Positions 11,237 through 25,278 of a stretch of 64,000 nt of DNA are shown one piece after another. The stretch comes from Auanema rhodensis. Its lineage: Eukaryota > Nematoda > Chromadorea > Rhabditida > Rhabditidae. Location of the stretch: assembly GCA_964057225.1 (NCBI GenBank), contig OZ059895.1:23260688-23324687 (forward strand), given 5' to 3'. The translations under genes and the position numbers were made by a program. The notes under the pieces were generated by a model that saw nothing but the letters and a program-made list of their open reading frames with translations, had not been told where the DNA came from and did no database searches. The number at the start of each line of letters is the position of its first letter. Within the stretch, counting starts at the first letter, position 1.

Positions 11237-14200
11237 TTTTCACCCTGAAGAATTAATTTTTTCGTTGAATAACAATGTTCATCGTCTTTGCCTTGAAAAA
11301 AGGAATCTAAAAACATCTACTTTTTGCTAAATTATTTTGAAATTTTTCGAAAAAATTTTTGTCAAAATGTTTTTGGAAGCAATGTTGAGTGTACATGGAA
11401 ACTCAACATACACTAATGCATCATTTTTCAAACGATCATAACTAATTTTTGTATTAAGCGTTTCTCAATGTAGTATAGTGCATTCGATGCGGATTTTTAA
11501 GCTGCGTCGATCTGTGTTATCAGATTTGCGCTAGCTTAAAAATGCACCGAGATATCAACTGATATATGTTCACACTTATATCCTCGATTTTCACCCTGAA
11601 GAATTAATTTTTTCGTTGAATAACAATGTTCATCGTCTTTGCCTTGAAAAAAGGAATCTAAAAACATCTACTTTTTGCTAAATTATTTTGAAATTTTTCG
11701 AAAAAATTTTTGTCAAAATGTTTTTGGAAGCAATGTTGAGTGTACATGGAAACTCAACATACACTAATGCATCATTTTTCAAACGATCATAACTAATTTT
11801 TGTATTAAGCGTTTCTCAATGTAGTATAGTGCATTCGATGCGGATTTTTAAGCTGCGTCGATCTGTGTTATCAGATTTGCGCTAGCTTAAAAATGCACCG
11901 AGATATCAACTGATATATGTTCACACTTATATCCTCGATTTTCACCCTGAAGAATTAATTTTTTCGTTGAATAACAATGTTCATCGTCTTTGCCTTGAAA
12001 AAAGGAATCTAAAAACATCTACTTTTTGCTAAATTATTTTGAAATTTTTCGAAAAAATTTTTGTCAAAATGTTTTTGGAAGCAATGTTGAGTGTACATGG
12101 AAACTCAACATACACTAATGCATCATTTTTCAAACGATCATAACTAATTTTTGTATTAAGCGTTTCTCAATGTAGTATAGTGCATTCGATGCGGGTTTTT
12201 AAGCTGCGTCGATCTGTGTTATCAGATTTGCGCTAGCTTAAAAATGCACCGAGATATCAACTGATATATGTTCACACTTATATCCTCGATTTTCACCCTG
12301 AAGAATTAATTTTTTCGTTGAATAACAATGTTCATCGTCTTTGCCTTGAAAAAAGGAATCTAAAAACATCTACTTTTTGCTAAATTATTTTGAAATTTTT
12401 CGAAAAAATTTTTGTCAAAATGTTTTTGGAAGCAATGTTGAGTGTACATGGAAACTCAACATACACTAATGCATCATTTTTCAAACGATCATAACTAATT
12501 TTTGTATTAAGCGTTTCTCAATGTAGTATAGTGCATTCGATGCGGATTTTTAAGCTGCGTCGATCTGTGTTATCAGATTTGCGCTAGCTTAAAAATGCAC
12601 CGAGATATCAACTGATATATGTTCACACTTATATCCTCGATTTTCACCCTGAAGAATTAATTTTTTCGTTGAATAACAATGTTCATCGTCTTTGCCTTGA
12701 AAAAAGGAATCTAAAAACATCTACTTTTTGCTAAATTATTTTGAAATTTTTCGAAAAAATTTTTGTCAAAATGTTTTTGGAAGCAATGTTGAGTGTACAT
12801 GGAAACTCAACATACACTAATGCATCATTTTTCAAACGATCATAACTAATTTTTGTATTAAGCGTTTCTCAATGTAGTATAGTGCATTCGATGCGGATTT
12901 TTAAGCTGCGTCGATCTGTGTTATCAGATTTGCGCTAGCTTAAAAATGCACCGAGATATCAACTGATATATGTTCACACTTATATCCTCGATTTTCACCC
13001 TGAAGAATTAATTTTTTCGTTGAATAACAATGTCCATCGTCTTTGCCTTGAAAAAAGGAATCTAAAAACATCTACTTTTTGCTAAATTATTCTGAAATTT
13101 TTCGAAAAAATTTTTGTCAAAATGTTTTTGGAAGCAATGTTGAGTGTACATGGAAACTCAACATACACTAATGCATCATTTTTCAAACGATCATAACTAA
13201 TTTTTGTATTGAGCGTTTCTCAATGTAGTATAGTGCATTCGATGCGGATTTTTAAGCTGCGTCGATCTGTGTTATCAGATTTGCGCTAGCTTAAAAATGC
13301 ACCGAGATATCAACTGATATAAGTTCACACTTATATCCTCGATTTTCACCCTGAAGAATTAATTTTTTCGTTGAATAACAATGTTCATCGTCTTTGCCTT
13401 GAAAAAAGGAATCTAAAAACATCTACTTTTTGCTAAATTATTTTGAAATTTTTCGAAAAAATTTTTGTCAAAATGTTTTTGGAAGCAATGTTGAGTGTAC
13501 ATGGAAACTCAACATACACTAATGCATCATTTTTCAAACGATCATAACTAATTTTTGTATTAAGCGTTTCTCAATGTAGTATAGTGCATTCGATGCAGAT
13601 TTTTAAGCTGCGTCGATCTGTGTTATCAGATTTGCGCTAGCTTAAAAATGCACCGAGATATCAACTGATATAAGTTCACACTTATATCCTCGATTTTCAC
13701 CCTGAAGAATTAATTTTTTCGTTGAATAACAATGTCCATCGTCTTTGCCTTGAAACAAGGAATCTAAAAACATCTACTTTTTGCTAAATTATTTTGAAAT
13801 TTTTCGAAAAAATTTTTGTCAAAATGTTTTTGGAAGCAATGTTGAGTGTACATGGAAACTCAACATACACTAATGCATCATTTTTCAAACGATCATAACT
13901 AATTTTTGTATTAAGCGTTTCTCAATGTAGTATAGTGCATTCGATGCGGATTTTTAAGCTGCGTCGATCTGTGTTATCAGATTTGCGCTAGCTTACAAAT
14001 GCACCGAGATATCAACTGATATATGTTCACACTTATATCCTCAATTTTCACCCTGAAGAATTAATTTTTTCGTTGAATAACAATGTTCATCGTCTTTGCC
14101 TTGAAAAAAAGGAATCTAAAAACATCTACTTTTTGCTAAATTATTTTGAAATTTTTCGAAAAAATTTTTGTCAAAATGTTTTTGGAAGCAATGTTGAGTG

Positions 14201-15800
14201 TACATGGAAACTCAACATACACTAATGCATCATTTTTCAAACGATCATAACTAATTTTTGTATTAAGCGTTTCTCAATGTAGTATAGTGCATTCGATGCG
14301 GATTTTTAAGCTGCGTCGATCTGTGTTATCAGATTTGCGCTAGCTTAAAAATGCACCGAGATATCAACTGATATATGTTCACACTTATATCCTCGATTTT
14401 CACCCTGAAGAATTAATTTTTTCGTTGAATAACAATGTTCATCGTCTTTGCCTTGAAAAAAGGAATCTAAAAACATCTACTTTTTGCTAAATTATTTTGA
14501 AATTTTTCGAAAAACTTTTTGTCAAAATGTTTTTGGAAGCAATGTTGAGTGTACATGGAAACTCAACATACACTAATGCATCATTTTTCAAACGATCATA
14601 ACTAATTTTTGTATTAAGCGTTTCTCAATGTAGTATAGTGCATTCGATGCGGATTTTTAAGCTGCGTCGATCTGTGTTATCAGATTTGCGCTAGCTTAAA
14701 AATGCACCGAGATATCAACTGATATATGTTCACACTTATATCCTCGATTTTCACCCTGAAGAATTAATTTTTTCGTTGAATAACAATGTTCATCGTCTTT
14801 GCCTTGAAAAAAGGAATCTAAAAACATCTACTTTTTGCTAAATTATTTTGAAATTTTTCGAAAAAATTTTTGTCAAAATGTTTTTGGAAGCAATGTTGAG
14901 TGTACATGGAAACTCAACATACACTAATGCATCATTTTTCAAACGATCATAACTAATTTTTGTATTAAGCGTTTCTCAATGTAGTATAGTGCATTCGATG
15001 CAGATTTTTAAGCTGCGTCGATCTGTGTTATCAGATTTGCGCTAGCTTAAAAATGCACCGAGATATCAACTGATATATGTTCACACTTATATCCTCGATT
15101 TTCACCCTGAAGAATTAATTTTTTCGTTGAATAACAATGTCCATCGTCTTTGCCTTGAAAAAAGGAATCTAAAAACATCTACTTTTTGCTAAATTATTTT
15201 GAAATTTTTCGAAAAAATTTTTGTCAAAATGTTTTTGGAAGCAATGTTGAGTGTACATGGAAACTCAACATACACTAATGCATCATTTTTCAAACGATCA
15301 TAACTAATTTTTGTATTAATTGTTTCTCAATGTAGTATAGTGCATTCGATGCGGATTTTTAAGCTGCGTCGATCTGTGTTATCAGATTTGCGCTAGCTTA
15401 AAAATGCACCGAGATATCAACTGATATATGTTCACACTTATATCCTCGATTTTCACCCTGAAGAATTAATTTTTTCGTTGAATAACAATGTTCATCGTCT
15501 TTGCCTTGAAAAAAGGAATCTAAAAACATCTACTTTTTGCTAAATTATTTTGAAATTTTTCGAAAAAATTTTTGTCAAAATGTTTTTGGAAGCAATGTTG
15601 AGTGTACATGGAAACTCAACATACACTAATGCATCATTTTTCAAACGATCATAACTAATTTTTGTATTAAGCGTTTCTCAATGTAGTATAGTGAATTCGA
15701 TGCGGATTTTTAAGCTGCGTCGATCTGTGTTATCAGATTTGCGCTAGCTTAAAAATGCACCGAGATATCAACTGATATAAGTTCACACTTATATCCTCGA
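11237..15800 (+). repeat. 13-monomer segment, copy 2 (M33-M45)
   Basis: This matches copy 1 at every variable site I followed, at a constant offset of 5,968 bases (17 monomers plus one inserted base). The one private difference seen is an A to C at 303 in M40 (AGCTTACAAATG). After M45 the copies part: M46 carries the TTAA insertion and 219C while the corresponding M29 is plain. The divergence is therefore abrupt, at or close to the boundary of M45 and M46. M45 also begins the block at 15450-18960. Confidence 0.93.
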
Positions 15801-18800
15801 TTTTCACCCTGAAGAATTAATTTTTTCGTTGAATAACAATGTTCATCGTCTTTGCCTTGAAAAAAGGAATCTAAAAACATCTACTTTTTGCTAAATTATT
15901 TTGTTAATTTTTCGAAAAAATTTTTGTCAAAATGTTTTTGGAAGCAATGTTGAGTGTACATGGAAACTCAACATACACTAATGCATCATTTTTCAAACGA
16001 TCATAACTAATTTTTGTATCAAGCGTTTCTCAATGTAGTATAGTGCATTCGATGCGGATTTTTAAGCTGCGTCGATCTGTGTTATCAGATTTGCGCTAGC
16101 TTAAAAATGCACCGAGATATCAACTGATATAAGTTCACACTTATATCCTCGATTTTCACCCTGAAGAATTAATTTTTTCGTTGAATAACAATGTCCATCG
16201 TCTTTGCCTTGAAAAAAGAAATCTAAAAACATCTACTTTTTGCTAAATTATTTTGAAATTTTTCGAAAAAATTTTTGTCAAAATGTTTTTAGAAGCAATG
16301 TTGAGTGTACATGGAAACTCAACATACACTAATGCATCATTTTTCAAACGATCATAACTAATTTTTGTATTAAGCGTTTCTCAATGTAGTATAGTGCATT
16401 CGATGCGGATTTTTAAGCTGCAATGATCTGTGTTATCAGATTTGCGCTAGCTTAAAAATGCACCGAGATATCAACTGATATAAGTTCACACTTATATCCT
16501 CGATTTTCACCCTGAAGAATTAATTTTTTCGTTGAATAACAATGTCCATCGTCTTTGCCTTGAAAAAAGAAATCTAAAAACATCTACTTTTTGCTAAATT
16601 ATTTTGAAATTTTTCGAAAAAATTTTTGTCAAAATGTTTTTGGAAGCAATGTTGAGTGTACATGGAAACTCAACATACACTAATGCATCATTTTTCAAAC
16701 GATCATAACTAATTTTTGTATTAAGCGTTTCTCAATGTAGTATAGTGCATTCGATGCGGATTTTTAAGCTGCGTCGATCTGTGTTATCAGATTTGCGCTA
16801 GCTTAAAAATGCACCGAGATATCAACTGATATAAGTTCACACTTATATCCTCGATTTTCACCCTGAAGAATTAATTTTTTCGTTGAATAACAATGTCCAT
16901 CGTCTTTGCCTTGAAAAAAGAAATCTAAAAACATCTACTTTTTGCTAAATTATTTTGAAATTTTTCGAAAAAATTTTTGTCAAAATGTTTTTAGAAGCAA
17001 TGTTGAGCGTACATGGAAACTCAACATACACTAATGCATCATTTTTCAAACGATCATAACTAATTTTTGTATTAAGCGTTTCTCAATGTAGTATAGTGCA
17101 TTCGATGCGGATTTTTAAGCTGCAATGATCTGTGTTATCAGATTTGCGCTAGCTTAAAAATGCACCGAGATATCAACTGATATAAGTTCACACTTATATC
17201 CTCGATTTTCACCCTGAAGAATTAATTTTTTCGTTGAATAACAATGTCCATCGTCTTTGCCTTGAAAAAAGAAATCTAAAAACATCTACTTTTTGCTAAA
17301 TTATTTTGAAATTTTTCGAAAAAATTTTTGTCAAAATGTTTTTGGAAGCAATGTTGAGTGTACATGGAAACTCAACATACACTAATGCATCATTTTTCAA
17401 ACGATCATAACTAATTTTTGTATCAAGCGTTTCTCAATGTAGTATAGTGCATTCGATGCGGATTTTTAAGCTGCGTCGATCTGTGTTATCAGATTTGCGC
17501 TAGCTTAAAAATGCACCGAGATATCAACTGATATAAGTTCACACTTATATCCTCGATTTTCACCCTGAAGAATTAATTTTTTCGTTGAATAACAATGTCC
17601 ATCGTCTTTGCCTTGAAAAAAGAAATCTAAAAACATCTACTTTTTGCTAAATTATTTTGAAATTTTTCGAAAAAATTTTTGTCAAAATGTTTTTGGAAGC
17701 AATGTTGAGTGTACATGGAAACTCAACATACACTAATGCATCATTTTTCAAACGATCATAACTAATTTTTGTATTAAGCGTTTCTCAATGTAGTATAGTG
17801 CATTCGATGCAGATTTTTAAGCTGCGTCGATCTGTGTTATCAGATTTGCGCTAGCTTAGAAATGCACCGAGATATCAACTGATATATGTTCACACTTATA
17901 TCCTCGATTTTCACCCTGAAGAATTAATTTTTTCGTTGAATAACAATGTCCATCGTCTTTGCCTTGAAAAAAGGAATCTAAAAACATCTACTTTTTGCTA
18001 AATTATTTTGAAATTTTTCGAAAAAATTTTTGTCAAAATGTTTTTGGAAGCAATGTTGAGTGTACATGGAAACTCAACATACACTAATGCATCATTTTTC
18101 AAACGATCATAACTAATTTTTGTATTAAGCATTTCTCAATGTAGTATAGTGCATTCGATGCGGATTTTTAAGCTGCGTCGATCTGTGTTATCAGATTTGC
18201 GCTAGCTTAAAAATGCACCGAGATATCAACTGATATAAGTTCACACTTATATCCTCGATTTTCACCCTGAAGAATTAATTTTTTCGTTGAATAACAATGT
18301 CCATCGTCTTTGCCTTGAAAAAAGAAATCTAAAAACATCTACTTTTTGCTAAATTATTTTGAAATTTTTCGAAAAAATTTTTGTCAAAATGTTTTTAGAA
18401 GCAATGTTGAGTGTACATGGAAACTCAACATACACTAATGCATCATTTTTCAAACGATCATAACTAATTTTTGTATTAAGCGTTTCTCAATGTAGTATAG
18501 TGCATTCGATGCGGATTTTTAAGCTGCAATGATCTGTGTTATCAGATTTGCGCTAGCTTAAAAATGCACCGAGATATCAACTGATATATGTTCACACTTA
18601 TATCCTCGATTTTCACCCTGAAGAATTAATTTTTTCGTTGAATAACAATGTTCATCGTCTTTGCCTTGAAAAAAGGAATCTAAAAACATCTACTTTTTGC
18701 TAAATTATTTTGAAATTTTTCGAAAAAATTTTTGTCAAAATGTTTTTGGAAGCAATGTTGAGTGTACATGGAAACTCAACATACACTAATGCATCATTTT

Positions 18801-18960
18801 TCAAACGATCATAACTAATTTTTGTATTAAGCGTTTCTTAATGTAGTATAGTGCATTCGATGCGGATTTTTAAGCTGCGTCGATCTGTGTTATCAGATTT
18901 GCGCTAGCTTAAAAATGCACCGAGATATCAACTGATATATGTTCACACTTATATCCTCGA
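15450..18960 (+). repeat. Ten-monomer block, copy A (M45-M54)
   Basis: Order: M45 245A/331A; M46 TTAA/219C/331A; M47 43C/67A/139A/x/331A; M48 43C/67A/331A; M49 43C/67A/139A/154C/x/331A; M50 43C/67A/219C/331A; M51 43C/67A/255A/303G; M52 43C/224A/331A; M53 43C/67A/139A/x; M54 230T. Copy B (25279) has the same order without M50, so copy A has one extra monomer. M50 combines a 67A left part with the 219C of the M46 type and is probably itself recombinant. Confidence 0.92.
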
Positions 18961-20715
18961 TTTTCACCCTGAAGAATTAATTTTTTCGTTGAATAACAAT
19001 GTTCATCGTCTTTGCCTTGAAAAAAGGAATCTAAAAACATCTACTTTTTGCTAAATTATTTTGAAATTTTTCGAAAAAATTTTTGTCAAAATGTTTTTGG
19101 AAGCAATGTTGAGTGTACATGGAAACTCAACATACACTAATGCATCATTTTTCAAACGATCATAACTAATTTTTGTATTAAGCGTTTCTCAATGTAGTAT
19201 AGTGCATTCGATGCGGATTTTTAAGCTGCAATGATCTGTGTTATCAGATTTGCGCTAGCTTAAAAATGCACCGAGATATCAACTGATATATGTTCACACT
19301 TATATCCTCGATTTTCACCCTGAAGAATTAATTTTTTCGTTGAATAACAATGTTCATCGTCTTTGCCTTGAAAAAAGGAATCTAAAAACATCTACTTTTT
19401 GCTAAATTATTTTGAAATTTTTCGAAAAAATTTTTGTCAAAATGTTTTTGGAAGCAATGTTGAGTGTACATGGAAACTCAACATACACTAATGCATCATT
19501 TTTCAAACGATCATAACTAATTTTTGTATTAAGCGTTTCTCAATGTAGTATAGTGCATTCGATGCGGATTTTTAAGCTGCGTCGATCTGTGTTATCAGAT
19601 TTGCGCTAGCTTAAAAATGCACCGAGATATCAACTGATATATGTTCACACTTATATCCTCGATTTTCACCCTGAAGAATTAATTTTTTCGTTGAATAACA
19701 ATGTTCATCGTCTTTGCCTTGAAAAAAGGAATCTAAAAACATCTACTTTTTGCTAAATTATTTTGAAATTTTTCGAAAAAATTTTTGTCAAAATGTTTTT
19801 GGAAGCAATGTTGAGTGTACATGGAAACTCAACATACACTAATGCATCATTTTTCAAACGATCATAACTAATTTTTGTATTAAGCGTTTCTTAATGTAGT
19901 ATAGTGCATTCGATGCGGATTTTTAAGCTGCGTCGATCTGTGTTATCAGATTTGCGCTAGCTTAAAAATGCACCGAGATATCAACTGATATATGTTCACA
20001 CTTATATCCTCGATTTTCACCCTGAAGAATTAATTTTTTCGTTGAATAACAATGTTCATCGTCTTTGCCTTGAAAAAAGGAATCTAAAAACATCTACTTT
20101 TTGCTAAATTATTTTGAAATTTTTCGAAAAAATTTTTGTCAAAATGTTTTTGGAAGCAATGTTGAGTGTACATGGAAACTCAACATACACTAATGCATCA
20201 TTTTTCAAACGATCATAACTAATTTTTGTATTAAGCGTTTCTCAATGTAGTATAGTGCATTCGATGCGGATTTTTAAGCTGCAATGATCTGTGTTATCAG
20301 ATTTGCGCTAGCTTAAAAATGCACCGAGATATCAACTGATATATGTTCACACTTATATCCTCGATTTTCACCCTGAAGAATTAATTTTTTCGTTGAATAA
20401 CAATGTTCATCGTCTTTGCCTTGAAAAAAGGAATCTAAAAACATCTACTTTTTGCTAAATTATTTTGAAATTTTTCGAAAAAATTTTTGTCAAAATGTTT
20501 TTGGAAGCAATGTTGAGTGTACATGGAAACTCAACATACACTAATGCATCATTTTTCAAACGATCATAACTAATTTTTGTATTAAGCGTTTCTCAATGTA
20601 GTATAGTGCATTCGATGCGGATTTTTAAGCTGCGTCGATCTGTGTTATCAGATTTGCGCTAGCTTAAAAATGCACCGAGATATCAACTGATATATGTTCA
20701 CACTTATATCCTCGA
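18610..20715 (+). repeat. Trimer repeated twice (M54-M56, M57-M59), period 1,053 bp
   Basis: Each copy is a 230T monomer, an x monomer (270-272 AAT on an otherwise plain background) and a plain monomer. Copies of 230T at 18839 and 19892 are exactly 1,053 bases apart. The same three types follow one another once at M144-M146, so the single form probably came first. Confidence 0.9.
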
Positions 20716-22119
20716 TTTTCACCCTGAAGAATTAATTTTTTCGTTGAATAACAATGTTCATCGTCTTTGCCTTGAAAAAAGGAATCTAAAAACATCTACT
20801 TTTTGCTAAATTATTTTGAAATTTTTCGAAAAAATTTTTGTCAAAATGTTTTTGGAAGCAATGTTGAGTGTACATGGAAACTCAACATACACTAATGCAT
20901 CATTTTTCAAACGATCATAACTAATTTTTGTATTAAGCGTTTCTCAATGTAGTATAGTGCATTCGATGCGGATTTTTAAGCTGCGTCGATCTGTGTTATC
21001 AGATTTGCGCTAGCTTAAAAATGCACCGAGATATCAACTGATATATGTTCACACTTATATCCTCGATTTTCACCCTGAAGAATTAATTTTTTCGTTGAAT
21101 AACAATGTTCATCGTCTTTGCCTTGAAAAAAGGAATCTAAAAACATCTACTTTTTGCTAAATTATTTTGAAATTTTTCGAAAAAATTTTTGTCAAAATGT
21201 TTTTGGAAGCAATGTTGAGTGTACATGGAAACTCAACATACACTAATGCATCATTTTTCAAACGATCATAACTAATTTTTGTATTAAGCGTTTCTCAATG
21301 TAGTATAGTGCATTCGATGCGGATTTTTAAGCTGCGTCGATCTGTGTTATCAGATTTGCGCTAGCTTAAAAATGCACCGAGATATCAACTGATATATGTT
21401 CACACTTATATCCTCGATTTTCACCCTGAAGAATTAATTTTTTCGTTGAATAACAATGTTCATCGTCTTTGCCTTGAAAAAAGGAATCTAAAAACATCTA
21501 CTTTTTGCTAAATTATTTTGAAATTTTTCGAAAAAATTTTTGTCAAAATGTTTTTGGAAGCAATGTTGAGTGTACATGGAAACTCAACATACACTAATGC
21601 ATCATTTTTCAAACGATCATAACTAATTTTTGTATTAAGCGTTTCTCAATGTAGTATAGTGCATTCGATGCGGATTTTTAAGCTGCGTCGATCTGTGTTA
21701 TCAGATTTGCGCTAGCTTAAAAATGCACCGAGATATCAACTGATATATGTTCACACTTATATCCTCGATTTTCACCCTGAAGAATTAATTTTTTCGTTGA
21801 ATAACAATGTCCATCGTCTTTGCCTTGAAAAAAGGAATCTAAAAACATCTACTTTTTGCTAAATTATTTTGAAATTTTTCGAAAAAATTTTTGTCAAAAT
21901 GTTTTTAGAAGCAATGTTGAGTGTACATGGAAACTCAACATACACTAATGCATCATTTTTCAAACGATCATAACTAATTTTTGTATTAAGCGTTTCTCAA
22001 TGTAGTATAGTGCATTCGATGCGGATTTTTAAGCTGCAATGATCTGTGTTATCAGATTTGCGCTAGCTTAAAAATGCACCGAGATATCAACTGATATATG
22101 TTCACACTTATATCCTCGA
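20716..22119 (+). repeat. Plain run and one mosaic monomer (M60-M63)
   Basis: M60 to M62 are plain. M63 (21769) has 43C, 139A and x but lacks the 67A that accompanies them in nearly all other copies (compare M53, M80, M88), and its left neighbour ends in 331T rather than 331A. A crossover or conversion between 43 and 139 explains it. Confidence 0.88.
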
Positions 22120-25100
22120 TTTTCACCCTGAAGAATTAATTTTTTCGTTGAATAACAATGTTCATCGTCTTTGCCTTGAAAAAAGGAATCTAAAAACATC
22201 TACTTTTTGCTAAATTATTTTGAAATTTTTCGAAAAAATTTTTGTCAAAATGTTTTTGGAAGCAATGTTGAGTGTACATGGAAACTCAACATACACTAAT
22301 GCATCATTTTTCAAACGATCATAACTATTTTTTGTATTAAGCGTTTCTCAATGTAGTATAGTGCATTCGATGCGGATTTTTAAGCTGCGTCGATCTGTGT
22401 TATCAGATTTGCGCTAGCTTAAAAATGCACCGAGATATCAACTGATATAAGTTCACACTTATATCCTCGATTTTCACCCTGAAGAATTAATTTTTTCGTT
22501 GAATAACAATGTTCATCGTCTTTGCCTTGAAAAAAGGAATCTAAAAACATCTACTTTTTGCTAAATTATTTTGAAATTTTTCGAAAAAATTTTTGTCAAA
22601 ATGTTTTTGGAAGCAATGTTGAGTGTACATGGAAACTCAACATACACTAATGCATCATTTTTCAAACGATCATAACTAATTTTTGTATTAAGCGTTTCTC
22701 AATGTAGTATAGTGCATTCGATGCGGATTTTTAAGCTGCGTCGATCTGTGTTATCAGATTTGCGCTAGCTTAAAAATGCACCGAGATATCAACTGATATA
22801 TGTTCACACTTATATCCTCGATTTTCACCCTGAAGAATTAATTTTTTCGTTGAATAACAATGTTCATCGTCTTTGCCTTGAAAAAAGGAATCTAAAAACA
22901 TCTACTTTTTGCTAAATTATTTTGAAATTTTTCGAAAAAATTTTTGTCAAAATGTTTTTGGAAGCAATGTTGAGTGTACATGGAAACTCAACATACACTA
23001 ATGCATCATTTTTCAAACGATCATAACTGATTTTTGTATTAAGCGTTTCTCAATGTAGTATAGTGCATTCGATGCGGATTTTTAAGCTGCGTCGATCTGT
23101 GTTATCAGATTTGCGCTAGCTTAAAAATGCACCGAGATATCAACTGATATAAGTTCACACTTATATCCTCGATTTTCACCCTGAAGAATTAATTTTTTCG
23201 TTGAATAACAATGTCCATCGTCTTTGCCTTGAAAAAAGAAATCTAAAAACATCTACTTTTTGCTAAATTATTTTGAAATTTTTCGAAAAAATTTTTGTCA
23301 AAATGTTTTTGGAAGCAATGTTGAGTGTATATGGAAACTCAACATACACTAATGCATCATTTTTCAAACGATCATAACTAATTTTTGTATTAAGCGTTTC
23401 TCAATGTAGTATAGTGCATTCGATGCAGATTTTTAAGCTGCGTCGATCTGTGTTATCAGATTTGCGCTAGCTTAAAAATGCACCGAGATATCAACTGATA
23501 TATGTTCACACTTATATCCTCGATTTTCACCCTGAAGAATTAATTTTTTCGTTGAATAACAATGTCCATCGTCTTTGCCTTGAAAAAAGGAATCTAAAAA
23601 CATCTACTTTTTGCTAAATTATTTTGAAATTTTTCGAAAAAATTTTTGTCAAAATGTTTTTGGAAGCAATGTTGAGTGTACATGGAAACTCAACATACAC
23701 TAATGCATCATTTTTCAAACGATCATAACTAATTTTTGTATTAAGCGTTTCTCAATGTAGTATAGTGCATTCGATGCGGATTTTTAAGCTGCGTCGATCT
23801 GTGTTATCAGATTTGCGCTAGCTTAAAAATGCACCGAGATATCAACTGATATATGTTCACACTTATATCCTCGATTTTCACCCTGAAGAATTAATTTTTT
23901 CGTTGAATAACAATGTTCATCGTCTTTGCCTTGAAAAAAGGAATCTAAAAACATCTACTTTTTGCTAAATTATTTTGAAATTTTTCGAAAAAATTTTTGT
24001 CAAAATGTTTTTGGAAGCAATGTTGAGTGTACATGGAAACTCAACATACACTAATGCATCATTTTTCAAACGATCATAACTAATTTTTGTATTAAGCGTT
24101 TCTCAATGTAGTATAGTGCATTCGATGCGGATTTTTAAGCTGCGTCGATCTGTGTTATCAGATTTGCGCTAGCTTAAAAATGCACCGAGATATCAACTGA
24201 TATATGTTCACACTTATATCCTCGATTTTCACCCTGAAGAATTAATTTTTTCGTTGAATAACAATGTTCATCGTCTTTGCCTTGAAAAAAGGAATCTAAA
24301 AACATCTACTTTTTGCTAAATTATTTTGAAATTTTTCGAAAAAATTTTTGTCAAAATGTTTTTGGAAGCAATGTTGAGTGTACATGGAAACTCAACATAC
24401 ACTAATGCATCATTTTTCAAACGATCATAACTGATTTTTGTATTAAGCGTTTCTCAATGTAGTATAGTGCATTCGATGCGGATTTTTAAGCTGCGTCGAT
24501 CTGTGTTATCAGATTTGCGCTAGCTTAAAAATGCACCGAGATATCAACTGATATATGTTCACACTTATATCCTCGATTTTCACCCTGAAGAATTAATTTT
24601 TTCGTTGAATAACAATGTTCATCGTCTTTGTCTTGAAAAAAGGAATCTAAAAACATCTACTTTTTGCTAAATTATTTTGAAATTTTTCGAAAAAATTTTT
24701 GTCAAAATGTTTTTGGAAGCAATGTTGAGTGTACATGGAAACTCAACATACACTAATGCATCATTTTTCAAACGATCATAACTAATTTTTGTATTAAGCG
24801 TTTCTCAATGTAGTATAGTGCATTCGATGCGGATTTTTAAGCTGCGTCGATCTGTGTTATCAGATTTGCGCTAGCTTAAAAATGCACCGAGATATCAACT
24901 GATATATGTTCACACTTATATCCTCGATTTTCACCCTGAAGAATTAATTTTTTCGTTGAATAACAATGTTCATCGTCTTTGCCTTGAAAAAAGGAATCTA
25001 AAAACATCTACTTTTTGCTAAATTATTTTGAAATTTTTCGAAAAAATTTTTGTCAAAATGTTTTTGGAAGCAATGTTGAGTGTACATGGAAACTCAACAT

Positions 25101-25278
25101 ACACTAATGCATCATTTTTCAAACGATCATAACTAATTTTTGTATTAAGCGTTTCTCAATGTAGTATAGTGCATTCGATGCGGATTTTTAAGCTGCGTCG
25201 ATCTGTGTTATCAGATTTGCGCTAGCTTAAAAATGCACCGAGATATCAACTGATATATGTTCACACTTATATCCTCGA
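22120..25278 (+). repeat. 208G/55T family, first occurrence (M64-M72)
   Basis: Order: M64 209T/331A; M65 plain; M66 208G/331A; M67 43C/67A/255A with a private C to T at 158; M68 43C; M69 plain; M70 208G; M71 55T; M72 plain. M66-M71 is the same six-monomer string seen at M162-M167, and at M92-M100 once three extra monomers are set aside. Here M72 is followed by an EcoRI monomer (M73), joining this family to the block at 25279. Confidence 0.9.
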
